Notes: generated by a model from the sequence alone, not told the origin. 7,278 nucleotides of DNA from Draconibacterium sp. (GCA_030595485.1 JAUVDE010000166.1:1-7278), one strand, 5' to 3'. Positions 1 through 6,161 are shown, counted from the stretch's first letter. Numbers and translations are program-made.

Positions 1-16
1 TAATTCAAAATATATG

Positions 17-50
17 TTCCAACCTAACTCAATTGGTTGGGGCTTTTTTT
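17..50 (+). terminator. Intrinsic terminator of the gene upstream of the window
   Basis: A 6-bp perfect stem (CCAACC at 19-24, GGTTGG at 35-40) can be extended by two U-G pairs at its base. It has a 10-nt loop and runs directly into a seven-T tract at 44-50. This is the standard shape of a rho-independent terminator reading on the + strand. It presumably ends a gene that lies left of position 1. Confidence 0.75.
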
Positions 51-75
51 CCCCTCTTCGCAAGTCGGAGAGGGG
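51..75. other. Strong 10-bp hairpin following the terminator
   Basis: CCCCTCTTCG (51-60) pairs with CGGAGAGGGG (66-75) around a 5-nt loop, with only one G-U pair. It abuts the T-run of the preceding terminator. Only three T follow it on the + strand, and on the - strand it is followed by A's, so it is not a clean terminator in either direction. It could reinforce termination or be a small mobile palindrome. Its function is unknown. Confidence 0.6.
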
Positions 76-86
76 TTTAAAAAAGA

Positions 87-121
87 AGTAGTGAGTAATT
101 AGTACATAGTATCGAGTACGC
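87..121. repeat. Five tandem AGTANNN heptamers
   Basis: Five consecutive 7-nt units all start with AGTA: AGTAGTG, AGTAATT, AGTACAT, AGTATCG and AGTACGC. The first unit also forms the left arm of a 9-bp inverted repeat (AGTAGTGAG at 87-95, CTCACTACT at 131-139) that encloses most of the array. The array ends 40 nt before gene 1, so it lies where a promoter or leader would be expected. No Bacteroidota-type promoter was convincingly found in it. Confidence 0.7.
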
Positions 122-139
122 AAAATCTATCTCACTACT

Positions 140-155
140 AATAATCTAATAATCT
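140..155. repeat. Tandem 8-mer AATAATCT x2 just before gene 1
   Basis: AATAATCT occurs twice head to tail and ends 6 nt before the ATG at 162. This is the position of the ribosome-binding region. It contains no purine-rich Shine-Dalgarno motif, as is usual for Bacteroidota genes, which often rely on A-rich leaders. It may be no more than low-complexity leader sequence. Confidence 0.5.
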
Positions 156-161
156 AAAATA

Positions 162-1298
162 ATGAGCGATAAAATTGTAATGATAAGTGGTTGTTACGAT
201 TTGTTACATGCAGGACATGTGGCATTCTTTAAAACCGCAGCCCAGTATGGAAAAGTTCACGCTTACGTCGGACAAGACGAAAATCTAAAATTATTAAAAG
301 GGAAAGTACCTTATTTTTCTCAAGAAGAGCGTAAATACATGGTTGGTGCTGTTCGTTATGTTGAAAAAGCAAATGTTTCGGTGGGCATGGGAATGCTGGA
401 TTTCGAACAAGATATGAAGGACCTAAAACCTGATATGTTTATTGTTAACGAAGATGGTGTTACCGATGGTAAAAGACAACTTTGCAAAGAAAATGGTGTT
501 GAATTGGTAGTGCTCGAACGCGTTCCAGAGGAAGGTCTTCCTGTTCGTTCAAGCTCCGATTCGAAAAAAGAATTAAAATTCCCTTACCGCGTTTGTATCG
601 CTGGTGGTTGGATGGATCAGCCTTGGGTTTCAGAGAAAGCTTCGGGTTCGTGTGTGGTAGCTCAAATGTATCCAACCATGGATTTTAACGACCGTTCGGG
701 AATGGCAACCAGCTCGCGAAAAGTTGCCAAAGAACTTTGGGGCGATGAGTATCCTGCAGGTGATGCGGTACGTAATGCACAATTACTTTTCGGAGCTGAA
801 AATCCTCCGGGATCGGAATATGTTTCGGGAACACAAGACCACATTGGTTTATTGGTTCCAGGAGTAAGTCGTATTGATTACGATGGCAAATATTGGCCAA
901 ATAATATTGAAAATACAATAAATCCAGAAGTCTGTGAGTGGCTTTCGAGTGTGCTTAATTTTGCACCACTGCAACCACGTCCCGAAGGATACAATCCAAT
1001 TCTAACTCAAAATCTTGACCCCAAGATTATTAAACGTTTGGGCGAATCGGGAGATGCTGCTTACGATGCTATTCTTAAAATGGATACTAAACAGCTGGGT
1101 GAAGCAATGAAAGCAACTTTCTTGGCTTGGAGCGAAATGTTACCTTACACCGTGCCCGAATGGGTAATGGAAGAAATGCAGAAAAATTATTTCCCCTTAT
1201 ACTCCGGTGCAATTACTTCCGGTAGTGGTGGAGGTTACATCGTATTTCCTTCAGATGAAGAAGTGGAAGGCACAATCAAAGTGAAAATCAGATTCTAA
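162..1298 (+). CDS. Nucleotidylyltransferase / GHMP-kinase-like fusion protein
   Basis: This 378-residue protein has two domains. Residues 1 to about 138 resemble the TagD/HldE-C class of cytidylyl-/adenylyltransferases. They begin with a beta strand and the HAGH form of the HxGH nucleotide-binding motif (16-19), followed by RYVE (65-68) and a serine-rich RSSS segment (129-132), where family members carry an ISTT-type motif. Residues about 140-378 resemble sugar kinases of the GHMP family, specifically the HddA/Fkp branch. They show AGGWMDQP (147-154), a degenerate phosphate-binding loop SGMATSS (179-185), TQDHIG (224-229) and the C-terminal glycine-rich SGAITSGSGGG (348-358). Motifs 1 and 2 are only about 25 residues apart, much closer than in ordinary GHMP kinases, so the kinase fold is abbreviated and may be inactive or only sugar-binding. 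The likely role is activation of a sugar phosphate to a nucleotide sugar in the cytoplasm. Substrate and nucleotide are unknown. The fucose-related neighbours suggest a fucose link, but the same two families also serve heptose pathways. The start at 162 places the HxGH motif at the expected distance from the N-terminus. Confidence 0.85.
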   Translation: MSDKIVMISGCYDLLHAGHVAFFKTAAQYGKVHAYVGQDENLKLLKGKVPYFSQEERKYMVGAVRYVEKANVSVGMGMLDFEQDMKDLKPDMFIVNEDGVTDGKRQLCKENGVELVVLERVPEEGLPVRSSSDSKKELKFPYRVCIAGGWMDQPWVSEKASGSCVVAQMYPTMDFNDRSGMATSSRKVAKELWGDEYPAGDAVRNAQLLFGAENPPGSEYVSGTQDHIGLLVPGVSRIDYDGKYWPNNIENTINPEVCEWLSSVLNFAPLQPRPEGYNPILTQNLDPKIIKRLGESGDAAYDAILKMDTKQLGEAMKATFLAWSEMLPYTVPEWVMEEMQKNYFPLYSGAITSGSGGGYIVFPSDEEVEGTIKVKIRF

Positions 1299-1309
1299 AC
1301 GATATTCTT

Positions 1310-1345
1310 GTAGAGGTGCACAATGATGTATCTCTACTTTGTTTT
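1310..1345 (+). terminator. Intrinsic terminator after gene 1
   Basis: GTAGAG (1310-1315) pairs with CTCTAC (1332-1337). The stem continues inward through G-U and Watson-Crick pairs to about 11 bp, leaving a loop near 1321-1326. A TTTGTTTT tract (1338-1345) follows. It lies 12 nt after the stop codon of the fusion gene. Confidence 0.75.
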
Positions 1346-1425
1346 AATATCCCAAAATATTGATTTTGCATTAAAATAATTAAACAATCATTTTAGTATA
1401 TTGCAAATCAAAAAAAGCAAATCCA

Positions 1426-2511
1426 ATGAAAAATTTATATACACTAATTATGGCTGGTGGTTCAGGAACACGTTTCTGGCCACGTAGTAAAACAGCTAAA
1501 CCAAAGCAGTACCTGAATATTTTTGGCAACGAGTCGTTACTTCAGGATACGATTAAGCGTTTTGCTACTTTTACCGAAAACGAAAAAATTTACATTGTTT
1601 CAAGTGCAACGCAGGCAACGGTTTTGGAAGAGCAAACTCCAATGCTTCCGAAAGAGAATTTGATTTACGAACCAGTTGGACGTAATACTTTGCCATGTAT
1701 TGGTTTGGCAGCAATGTTTGCCGAAAAGGAAAATCCGGATGGAATAATGGTGGTTTCGCCATCGGACCATTTAATTGAAAACAACGAACTTTTTAAAGAT
1801 ACAGTTTTGGCTGCGGCTAAAATTGCTGATGAAAAAGATGGCATTGTAACCATTGGAATTACACCAAACTACCCGGCAACCGGATATGGTTATGTACAAA
1901 CAGCCGAAAATATTACTGGAGCTGAAAAAATTAGTCAGTTTAAAGTTGAACGTTTTGTTGAAAAACCAAACGAAGCTACTGCTAGCGATTATTTAAAACA
2001 AGGTGGTTTTTATTGGAATAGTGGTTTGTTTGTGTTTAAAGTGTCGGTTTTCTTAAAAGCAGTTCAAGAATTTGCTCCTGAATTATATGCCGATTTACGC
2101 AAAATTCAAGCCGACCTTGGAAACCCAAGTTATCCGCAAACATTAGATACAATTTACCGTGCAGTTGAAAGTATTTCAGTTGACTACGGAATTATGGAGC
2201 ATGCCAAAAATATTTATTTAGTTGAAGGTAATTTCGATTGGAACGACCTTGGGAGTTGGGAGTCAGTTTATTTGGCTGATAAGAATAAAGATGAAAATGG
2301 TAATGCCGGCTCGGGTGAAACCATGTTTTTGGATACTAAAAACTCGTATGTCTACTCTGAAGACGATAATGTTGTTGCAGTTGTAGGACTCGACGATGTA
2401 ATTGTTGTGAAAGACGGAAACACAACTTTGGTGTGCAAGCGCGAAAATGCCGAAGACATCAAAAAAATTGTAGAACAATTAAAAGCTGAGAATAAAGCTC
2501 AGTTTTTATAA
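1426..2511 (+). CDS. manC: Mannose-1-phosphate guanylyltransferase (GDP-mannose synthase)
   Basis: The enzyme makes GDP-mannose from mannose 1-phosphate and GTP in the cytoplasm. GDP-mannose is the precursor of mannosylated glycans and of GDP-L-fucose made de novo. The 361-residue product begins with the nucleotidyltransferase signature GGSGTRFWPRSK (11-22), in which the GTRxWP core and following basic residue contact nucleotide phosphates. Further family motifs are SPSDH near residue 110, FVEKP (177-181), YWNSGLF (196-202) and DWNDLGSW (271-278). The length matches the short single-domain form common in Bacteroidota. There is no C-terminal phosphomannose isomerase domain as in long ManC/AlgA proteins. 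Its presence beside fucose-uptake genes suggests a link between fucose and GDP-sugar metabolism, although GDP-mannose has many other uses. The 127-nt gap to gene 1 contains a terminator, so it probably has its own promoter, which I could not place reliably. The leader before the ATG is A-rich (from about 1406). Confidence 0.95.
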   Translation: MKNLYTLIMAGGSGTRFWPRSKTAKPKQYLNIFGNESLLQDTIKRFATFTENEKIYIVSSATQATVLEEQTPMLPKENLIYEPVGRNTLPCIGLAAMFAEKENPDGIMVVSPSDHLIENNELFKDTVLAAAKIADEKDGIVTIGITPNYPATGYGYVQTAENITGAEKISQFKVERFVEKPNEATASDYLKQGGFYWNSGLFVFKVSVFLKAVQEFAPELYADLRKIQADLGNPSYPQTLDTIYRAVESISVDYGIMEHAKNIYLVEGNFDWNDLGSWESVYLADKNKDENGNAGSGETMFLDTKNSYVYSEDDNVVAVVGLDDVIVVKDGNTTLVCKRENAEDIKKIVEQLKAENKAQFL

Positions 2512-2525
2512 TAAACTTTACATAC

Positions 2526-2577
2526 TTCGACTTCGCTCAGCCTGACGTCACAGTGAGCGTAGTCGAACTGCTTTTTT
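2526..2577 (+). terminator. Repeat-derived long hairpin with T-run after manC
   Basis: A 14-position stem with one T-T mismatch is formed by 2526-2539 (starting TTCGACTTCGCTCA) and 2554-2567 (ending GTCGAA). The loop contains the palindrome TGACGTCA (2543-2550). Six T's (2572-2577) follow closely, so it can act as a rho-independent terminator for the guanylyltransferase gene. From memory, the arm sequence resembles a palindromic repeat scattered between genes in many Bacteroidota genomes, so this may be a dispersed repeat recruited as a terminator. Confidence 0.75.
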
Positions 2578-2625
2578 ATATATACCGTAACTAAAACTCT
2601 TTTAAAACGATAAAACTTTTACTCA

Positions 2626-3927
2626 ATGAATGACCTGAAAAAGATTGTAGTCGATAAGAAATTTCTTGTCCCCTTTATTTTAATTACCAGTTTATTTGCA
2701 CTTTGGGGATTTGCAAACGACCTGACAAATCCAATGGTTGCCGCGTTTAAAACGGTAATGGAAATTTCAACCGCCAAGGCTGCAATGGTACAATTTGCAT
2801 TTTATGGTGGTTATGCAACCATGGCAATTCCTGCAGCCTTAATCATTAAACGATACAGTTATAAGACCGGAATTATTGTCGGGTTATCTCTATATGCCGT
2901 GGGAGCTTTATTATTTATTCCTGCTGCGCAATTCGAAATTTTCGGATTCTTTTTGGTTTCGCTTTATATCCTGACTTTCGGTTTGGCATTTTTAGAAACC
3001 ACTGCAAACCCATACATACTTTCAATGGGTGACCCGGCAACTGCAACACGCCGTTTGAATTTGGCACAGTCGTTTAATCCAATGGGTTCGATTCTAGGAA
3101 TGTTTGTGGCTTCAAAACTTATTTTATCAGCGTTAGAATCAGACAAAAGAGATGCCGCAGGTAATCTTCTTTTCGACTCACTTAGTGCTGCTGAAAAAGC
3201 TGTTGTTCGTACAAACGATTTAGGTATTATCAGAAATCCATATGTAGTTTTAGGTTTGGTGGTAATTGCTATGTTAGTAGTAATTGCTTTGTACAAAATG
3301 CCTAAGCGAGATAGCGCCGACCATGAAATCCATGCTTGGGATTCGTTTAAACGTTTAATGAGTAATAAAATTTATCGCGAAGGAGTACTAGCTCAGGTAT
3401 TTTACGTGGGAGCACAAATTATGTGCTGGACTTTTATCATTCAGTATGCTGAAAATTTGGGATTATCAAAAGAACAGGCACAAGATTATAATATTGTTGC
3501 GATGGCCTTTTTTATCGTTAGTCGCTTTATTAGCACATTTATGATGAAATATCTGAATGCTCGTTTTATGCTAATGATATTTGCGATTGGTGGAATGTGT
3601 ACCATTTCTGGTGTTATTCTTATTCAAGGAATGCTTGGATTATATTTGTTGGTGGCAACATCGGCATTTATGTCGCTAATGTTCCCAACAATTTATGGAA
3701 TTGCATTGGAAGATGTTGGCGATGATGCCACACTTGGTGCTGCTGGTTTAGTTATGGCAATTGTAGGTGGTGCTTTAATGCCGCCACTACAAGGATTAAT
3801 TATTGACCAGGGAACAATTGGTTCTTTCCCTGCCGAGAACTTCTCATTTATTCTACCATTTATTTGTTTTGTGGCCATTGCCATTTACGGTAGAAGAACT
3901 TACAAAGCTTTAAAACAAACAGCATAG
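2626..3927 (+). CDS. fucP: L-fucose:H+ symporter, FucP family (MFS)
   Basis: This is an inner-membrane transporter of the major facilitator superfamily, predicted to import L-fucose with protons. The 433-residue product is almost wholly hydrophobic, in a pattern consistent with about 12 transmembrane helices. A loop near residues 170-200 and a charged central loop near 225-245 break the pattern. FucP-family motifs are visible: the helix-1 segment WGFANDLTNP (27-36), FAFYGGY near residue 57, LETTANPY (123-130), RLNLAQSFNPMG near 143 and QVFYVGAQ in the second half. E124 aligns with Glu135 of E. coli FucP, a proton-coupling residue. The other coupling acid, Asp46 of the E. coli protein, appears to align with N35, while D32 lies one helix turn earlier. 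The gene is flanked by a terminator on each side, so it may be transcribed alone. With the mutarotase and fucosidase downstream, L-fucose is the most likely substrate. Related proteins carry glucose, galactose or other hexoses. Confidence 0.9.
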   Translation: MNDLKKIVVDKKFLVPFILITSLFALWGFANDLTNPMVAAFKTVMEISTAKAAMVQFAFYGGYATMAIPAALIIKRYSYKTGIIVGLSLYAVGALLFIPAAQFEIFGFFLVSLYILTFGLAFLETTANPYILSMGDPATATRRLNLAQSFNPMGSILGMFVASKLILSALESDKRDAAGNLLFDSLSAAEKAVVRTNDLGIIRNPYVVLGLVVIAMLVVIALYKMPKRDSADHEIHAWDSFKRLMSNKIYREGVLAQVFYVGAQIMCWTFIIQYAENLGLSKEQAQDYNIVAMAFFIVSRFISTFMMKYLNARFMLMIFAIGGMCTISGVILIQGMLGLYLLVATSAFMSLMFPTIYGIALEDVGDDATLGAAGLVMAIVGGALMPPLQGLIIDQGTIGSFPAENFSFILPFICFVAIAIYGRRTYKALKQTA

Positions 3928-3931
3928 ATTG

Positions 3932-3966
3932 AAAGGGAAAGGTGATAAAATTGCCTTTCCCTTTTT
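3932..3966 (+). terminator. Intrinsic terminator after fucP
   Basis: An 11-bp perfect stem (AAAGGGAAAGG at 3932-3942, CCTTTCCCTTT at 3954-3964) with an 11-nt loop runs into T's up to 3966. It starts 5 nt after the stop codon. The sequence is a textbook rho-independent terminator and the best one in the window. Confidence 0.9.
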
Positions 3967-3983
3967 ATTTTCAGAACTTGAAG

Positions 3984-4129
3984 CTCGTGGCTAGTGTCAA
4001 GTCAAGCATAAATCATCTGGTAGTCATGCTGAATTCATTTCAGCATCTTTATTTGAAGCAACAGATTCCGAAACAAGTTCGGAATGACGTACCCGAATTT
4101 AGAGACTTGACATAACACTCGCAACCAAG
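3984..4129. repeat. Composite nested palindromic repeat between fucP and mutarotase gene
   Basis: Outer arms TGTCAAGTC (3995-4003) and GACTTGACA (4104-4112) are perfect inverted repeats. Less exact similarity extends outward to about 3984 and 4129. Inside them, GTCA (4023-4026) and TGAC (4085-4088) bracket two separate perfect 8-bp hairpins, each with a 5-nt loop: ATGCTGAA/TTCAGCAT (4026-4046) and ATTCCGAA/TTCGGAAT (4065-4085). The whole could fold as a cross-shaped structure on either strand. No reading frame in it looks real. From memory, the inner hairpins resemble dispersed palindromic repeats of Bacteroidota. A REP-like or MITE-like non-autonomous element is my inference. Confidence 0.7.
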
Positions 4130-4144
4130 GGATTTCTAATCTTA

Positions 4145-4498
4145 ATGAAAATGGAATACAAAAGATATTGCAAAGCTTTAAAGCTTGAAGCCGATACTCA
4201 ATTGATTGAAGAGTATAAAAAAGTACATGCACTTGGTGCAGCCTGGCCTGAGATTACTCAAGGGATGCGCGATATTGGTATTACCGATATGGAAATTTAT
4301 ATAGTGGGTACCCAGCTTTTTATGATAATGGATACTGTTGCGGATTTTGACCACGATGCAGCAATGAAAATATTGGCTACCAAACCACGCCAATCAGAGT
4401 GGGAAGCTTATGTCTCTCGTTTTCAAAAGACCTCTGCCGATGCATCAGCTGATGAAAAATGGCAGCTGATGGAACGCATCTATAAACTGGGACTGTAA
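4145..4498 (+). CDS. RhaM-family sugar mutarotase, probably for L-fucose
   Basis: This small cytoplasmic enzyme (117 residues) is of the L-rhamnose mutarotase family (RhaM, formerly DUF718). It interconverts alpha and beta anomers of a 6-deoxy sugar so that the next enzyme receives its preferred form. Family features are an N-terminal strand (YKRYCKALKL), a helix ending in the likely catalytic His28, WPEI (34-37), the strand DMEIYIVGTQLFMIMDT (about 48-64) and a conserved Trp in SEWEAYV (about 84-90). His28 is separated from WPE by five residues, against three in E. coli RhaM as I recall it. The location after fucP and before an alpha-L-fucosidase argues for L-fucose as the natural sugar. It is not homologous to FucU, the classical fucose mutarotase. 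Two ATG codons lie close together (4145 and 4151). Either is possible, and the second gives a start more typical of the family. Confidence 0.88.
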   Translation: MKMEYKRYCKALKLEADTQLIEEYKKVHALGAAWPEITQGMRDIGITDMEIYIVGTQLFMIMDTVADFDHDAAMKILATKPRQSEWEAYVSRFQKTSADASADEKWQLMERIYKLGL

Positions 4499-4507
4499 GA
4501 AAGTTTA

Positions 4508-4534
4508 CAGTGTTCAGTCTCAGTTTGCAGTAAA
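4508..4534. repeat. Imperfect CAGTNNN heptamer array
   Basis: Four CAGT units follow one another at 7-, 6- and 7-nt spacing: CAGTGTT, CAGTCT, CAGTTTG, CAGTAAA. The array starts 10 nt after the mutarotase stop codon and runs into the left arm of the next terminator. It shares the AGT-every-seven pattern with the array at 87-121. It is short, so chance cannot be excluded for this copy alone. Confidence 0.5.
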
Positions 4535-4559
4535 GACAAGGCATGCATTGTCTCTTTTT
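4534..4559 (+). terminator. Short hairpin/T-run between mutarotase and fucosidase genes
   Basis: AGACAA (4534-4539) pairs with TTGTCT (4548-4553). The 8-nt loop contains GCATGC, and CTTTTT (4554-4559) follows. The stem is AT-rich, so termination may be partial. It ends only 33 nt before the fucosidase ATG, which leaves little room for a separate promoter. It may therefore work as a leaky intercistronic terminator or attenuator between the two genes. Confidence 0.55.
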
Positions 4560-4592
4560 CGAATACAATAACGAACATAAAAACTAACAAAA

Positions 4593-6104
4593 ATGAGATT
4601 AAAAATCTTATCACTTCTAATTATTTTGGCATTTGTAAGTGCTTGTGGGAATGCTCCTAAAAAGGTTGCCGAAGAAAAAAAACCACCAAAATATGAGCAA
4701 AGCTGGGAGTCGCTGGCACAACACAACGAAGAGCCTGACTGGTTTCAAGATGCAAAACTGGGTATATATTTTCACTGGGGAATTTATTCGGTGCCCGCTT
4801 TTGGGAACGAATGGTATCCGCGCTGGATGCATTTCGAGGATAAAAAAGAATACAAGCACCATCTAGAAAAATACGGTCATCCATCTGAATTTGGATACCA
4901 CGATTTTGTACCCATGTTTAAAGCCGAAAAATTTAATGCAAAAGAATGGGCCGATTTATTTAAAAAAGCAGGTGCACGTTTTGCCGGTCCGGTTGCCGAA
5001 CATCACGATGGTTTTTCGATGTGGGACAGTGAAGTAACTCCATGGGATGCAATGGATAAAGGCCCTAAACGTGATATAACAGGTGAGTTGGAAGAAGCAA
5101 TTAAAGAGAATGGAATGAAATTTATTACCACATTTCATCATGCCAGAAACAACCTGTACCAAAACGATGAGGGTAAATGGACCGGGCATTTTAACGGAAT
5201 TATTAAAGACAGTATGCAAACAATACTGGACGATAAGGAAAATGCAATTATGTACGGATATATGCCACGAGAGGAGTTTAATGAAATGTGGTTTAATAAA
5301 CTGAAAGAAGTAATTGATAATTACCAACCCGATATTATTTGGTTCGATTCATGGTTAGATGAAATTCCGGAAGCTTATCGTCAGAAGTTTTGTGCCTACT
5401 ATTTAAACGAGGCTGAAAAACTGGGAAAGGAAGTGGTAATCGTTCGTAAACAAGATGACCTTCCGTTGGATTTTAGTGTGGATGATTTGGAAAAATCTCG
5501 TAAAAATAAGTTGGCAGAGAAATCATGGATGACAGATGAAACTGTAAGTACAGGAAGTTGGTGTTTTACTGATAATTTGAAAATAAAACCGACGGCAGAT
5601 GTACTTCATGTGTTGATTGATATTGTGAGTAAAAACGGAGTACTTCTTTTAAATATATCGCCAATGGCTGACGGTACAATTCCTGACGATCAAAAAAATG
5701 TATTAACCACGATGGGAGAATGGCTTTCGAAATATGGAGAGGCAATTTACGAAACCCGTCCGTGGTACACTTTTGGAGAAGGACCAACAAAAGAACCCGA
5801 AGGTCATTTTAGTAACCATCGCGAGTTTCTAAAAGTTAAATATTCTGCAAAAGATGTTCGTTACACTACTAACGGAAACACAGTTTATGCGACAATATTG
5901 GGCTGGCCTGGAAATTCAGCTAAAGTGGTTTTGGAGTCTTTTTCAAAAGAAAATTGGATTAATGCAAAAGAAATCAAGAAAGTTTCTTTGTTAGGATGTG
6001 AGGAAGAAATAAAATATTCGCTAAGTGACAATGGATTAAGTGTTACAACTCCGGAAAAAGCGGTTGATGAAATGGCTGTTGTATTTAAAGTCGAATTAAA
6101 ATAA
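4593..6104 (+). CDS. GH29 alpha-L-fucosidase, lipoprotein
   Basis: This 503-residue retaining glycoside hydrolase of family GH29 removes terminal alpha-L-fucose from glycans. The N-terminus is a lipoprotein signal (MRLK, a hydrophobic stretch to about residue 16, lipobox VSAC), so the mature protein should begin at lipidated Cys18, probably anchored to the outer membrane. A short linker rich in Lys, Glu and Pro follows. The catalytic barrel carries IYFHWGIYSVP with H61, EHHDGF (136-141) and IIWFDSW. D252 in the last motif matches the GH29 nucleophile, and W250 matches its partner aromatic residue. R285 lies at a distance consistent with another conserved active-site residue. The acid/base Glu could not be assigned. 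The segment around 182-183 reads FHHARNN where many GH29 enzymes have a tyrosine-rich motif. The region around 335-390 (VSKNGVLLLNISPMADGTIP) is typical of the family, and residues from about 400 probably form the C-terminal beta-sandwich. The released fucose would be taken up by the FucP homologue upstream. Linkage preference is unknown. Confidence 0.93.
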   Translation: MRLKILSLLIILAFVSACGNAPKKVAEEKKPPKYEQSWESLAQHNEEPDWFQDAKLGIYFHWGIYSVPAFGNEWYPRWMHFEDKKEYKHHLEKYGHPSEFGYHDFVPMFKAEKFNAKEWADLFKKAGARFAGPVAEHHDGFSMWDSEVTPWDAMDKGPKRDITGELEEAIKENGMKFITTFHHARNNLYQNDEGKWTGHFNGIIKDSMQTILDDKENAIMYGYMPREEFNEMWFNKLKEVIDNYQPDIIWFDSWLDEIPEAYRQKFCAYYLNEAEKLGKEVVIVRKQDDLPLDFSVDDLEKSRKNKLAEKSWMTDETVSTGSWCFTDNLKIKPTADVLHVLIDIVSKNGVLLLNISPMADGTIPDDQKNVLTTMGEWLSKYGEAIYETRPWYTFGEGPTKEPEGHFSNHREFLKVKYSAKDVRYTTNGNTVYATILGWPGNSAKVVLESFSKENWINAKEIKKVSLLGCEEEIKYSLSDNGLSVTTPEKAVDEMAVVFKVELK

Positions 6105-6150
6105 AAGTAACTAATCAGGTAGGTTATACTTCTGATTACTTTCATTTTTT
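6105..6150 (+). terminator. Probable terminator after the fucosidase gene
   Basis: TAATCAG (6112-6118) and CTGATTA (6132-6138) form a 7-bp perfect stem with a 13-nt loop. An alternative pairing uses AAGTA (6105-6109) with TACTT (6137-6141) and a 4-nt bulge to give a longer arm. A six-T tract (6145-6150) follows after a short spacer. The element begins immediately after the stop codon, which supports a terminator role, although the stem is AT-rich. Confidence 0.6.
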
Positions 6151-6161
6151 GAGTAAAAGTT

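Noticed and set aside
1397..1404. TATATTGC as a Bacteroidota -7 promoter element for manC
   Set aside because: It matches TAnnTTTG only partly, and no TTG lies at the proper upstream distance (the nearest clear one, 1366-1368, is too far).
2964..3296. 110-codon open frame on the - strand inside fucP
   Set aside because: It lies wholly within a well-supported gene on the other strand. Its predicted protein shows no family motif and has the composition expected of an antisense shadow.
4639..4866. 75-codon + strand frame overlapping the start of the fucosidase gene
   Set aside because: It is out of frame with a clear lipoprotein signal and GH29 domain, and it has no motif of its own.
4956..5327. 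123-codon open frame on the - strand inside the fucosidase gene
   Set aside because: It is antisense to a conserved catalytic region and has no recognisable domain, so it is a shadow frame.
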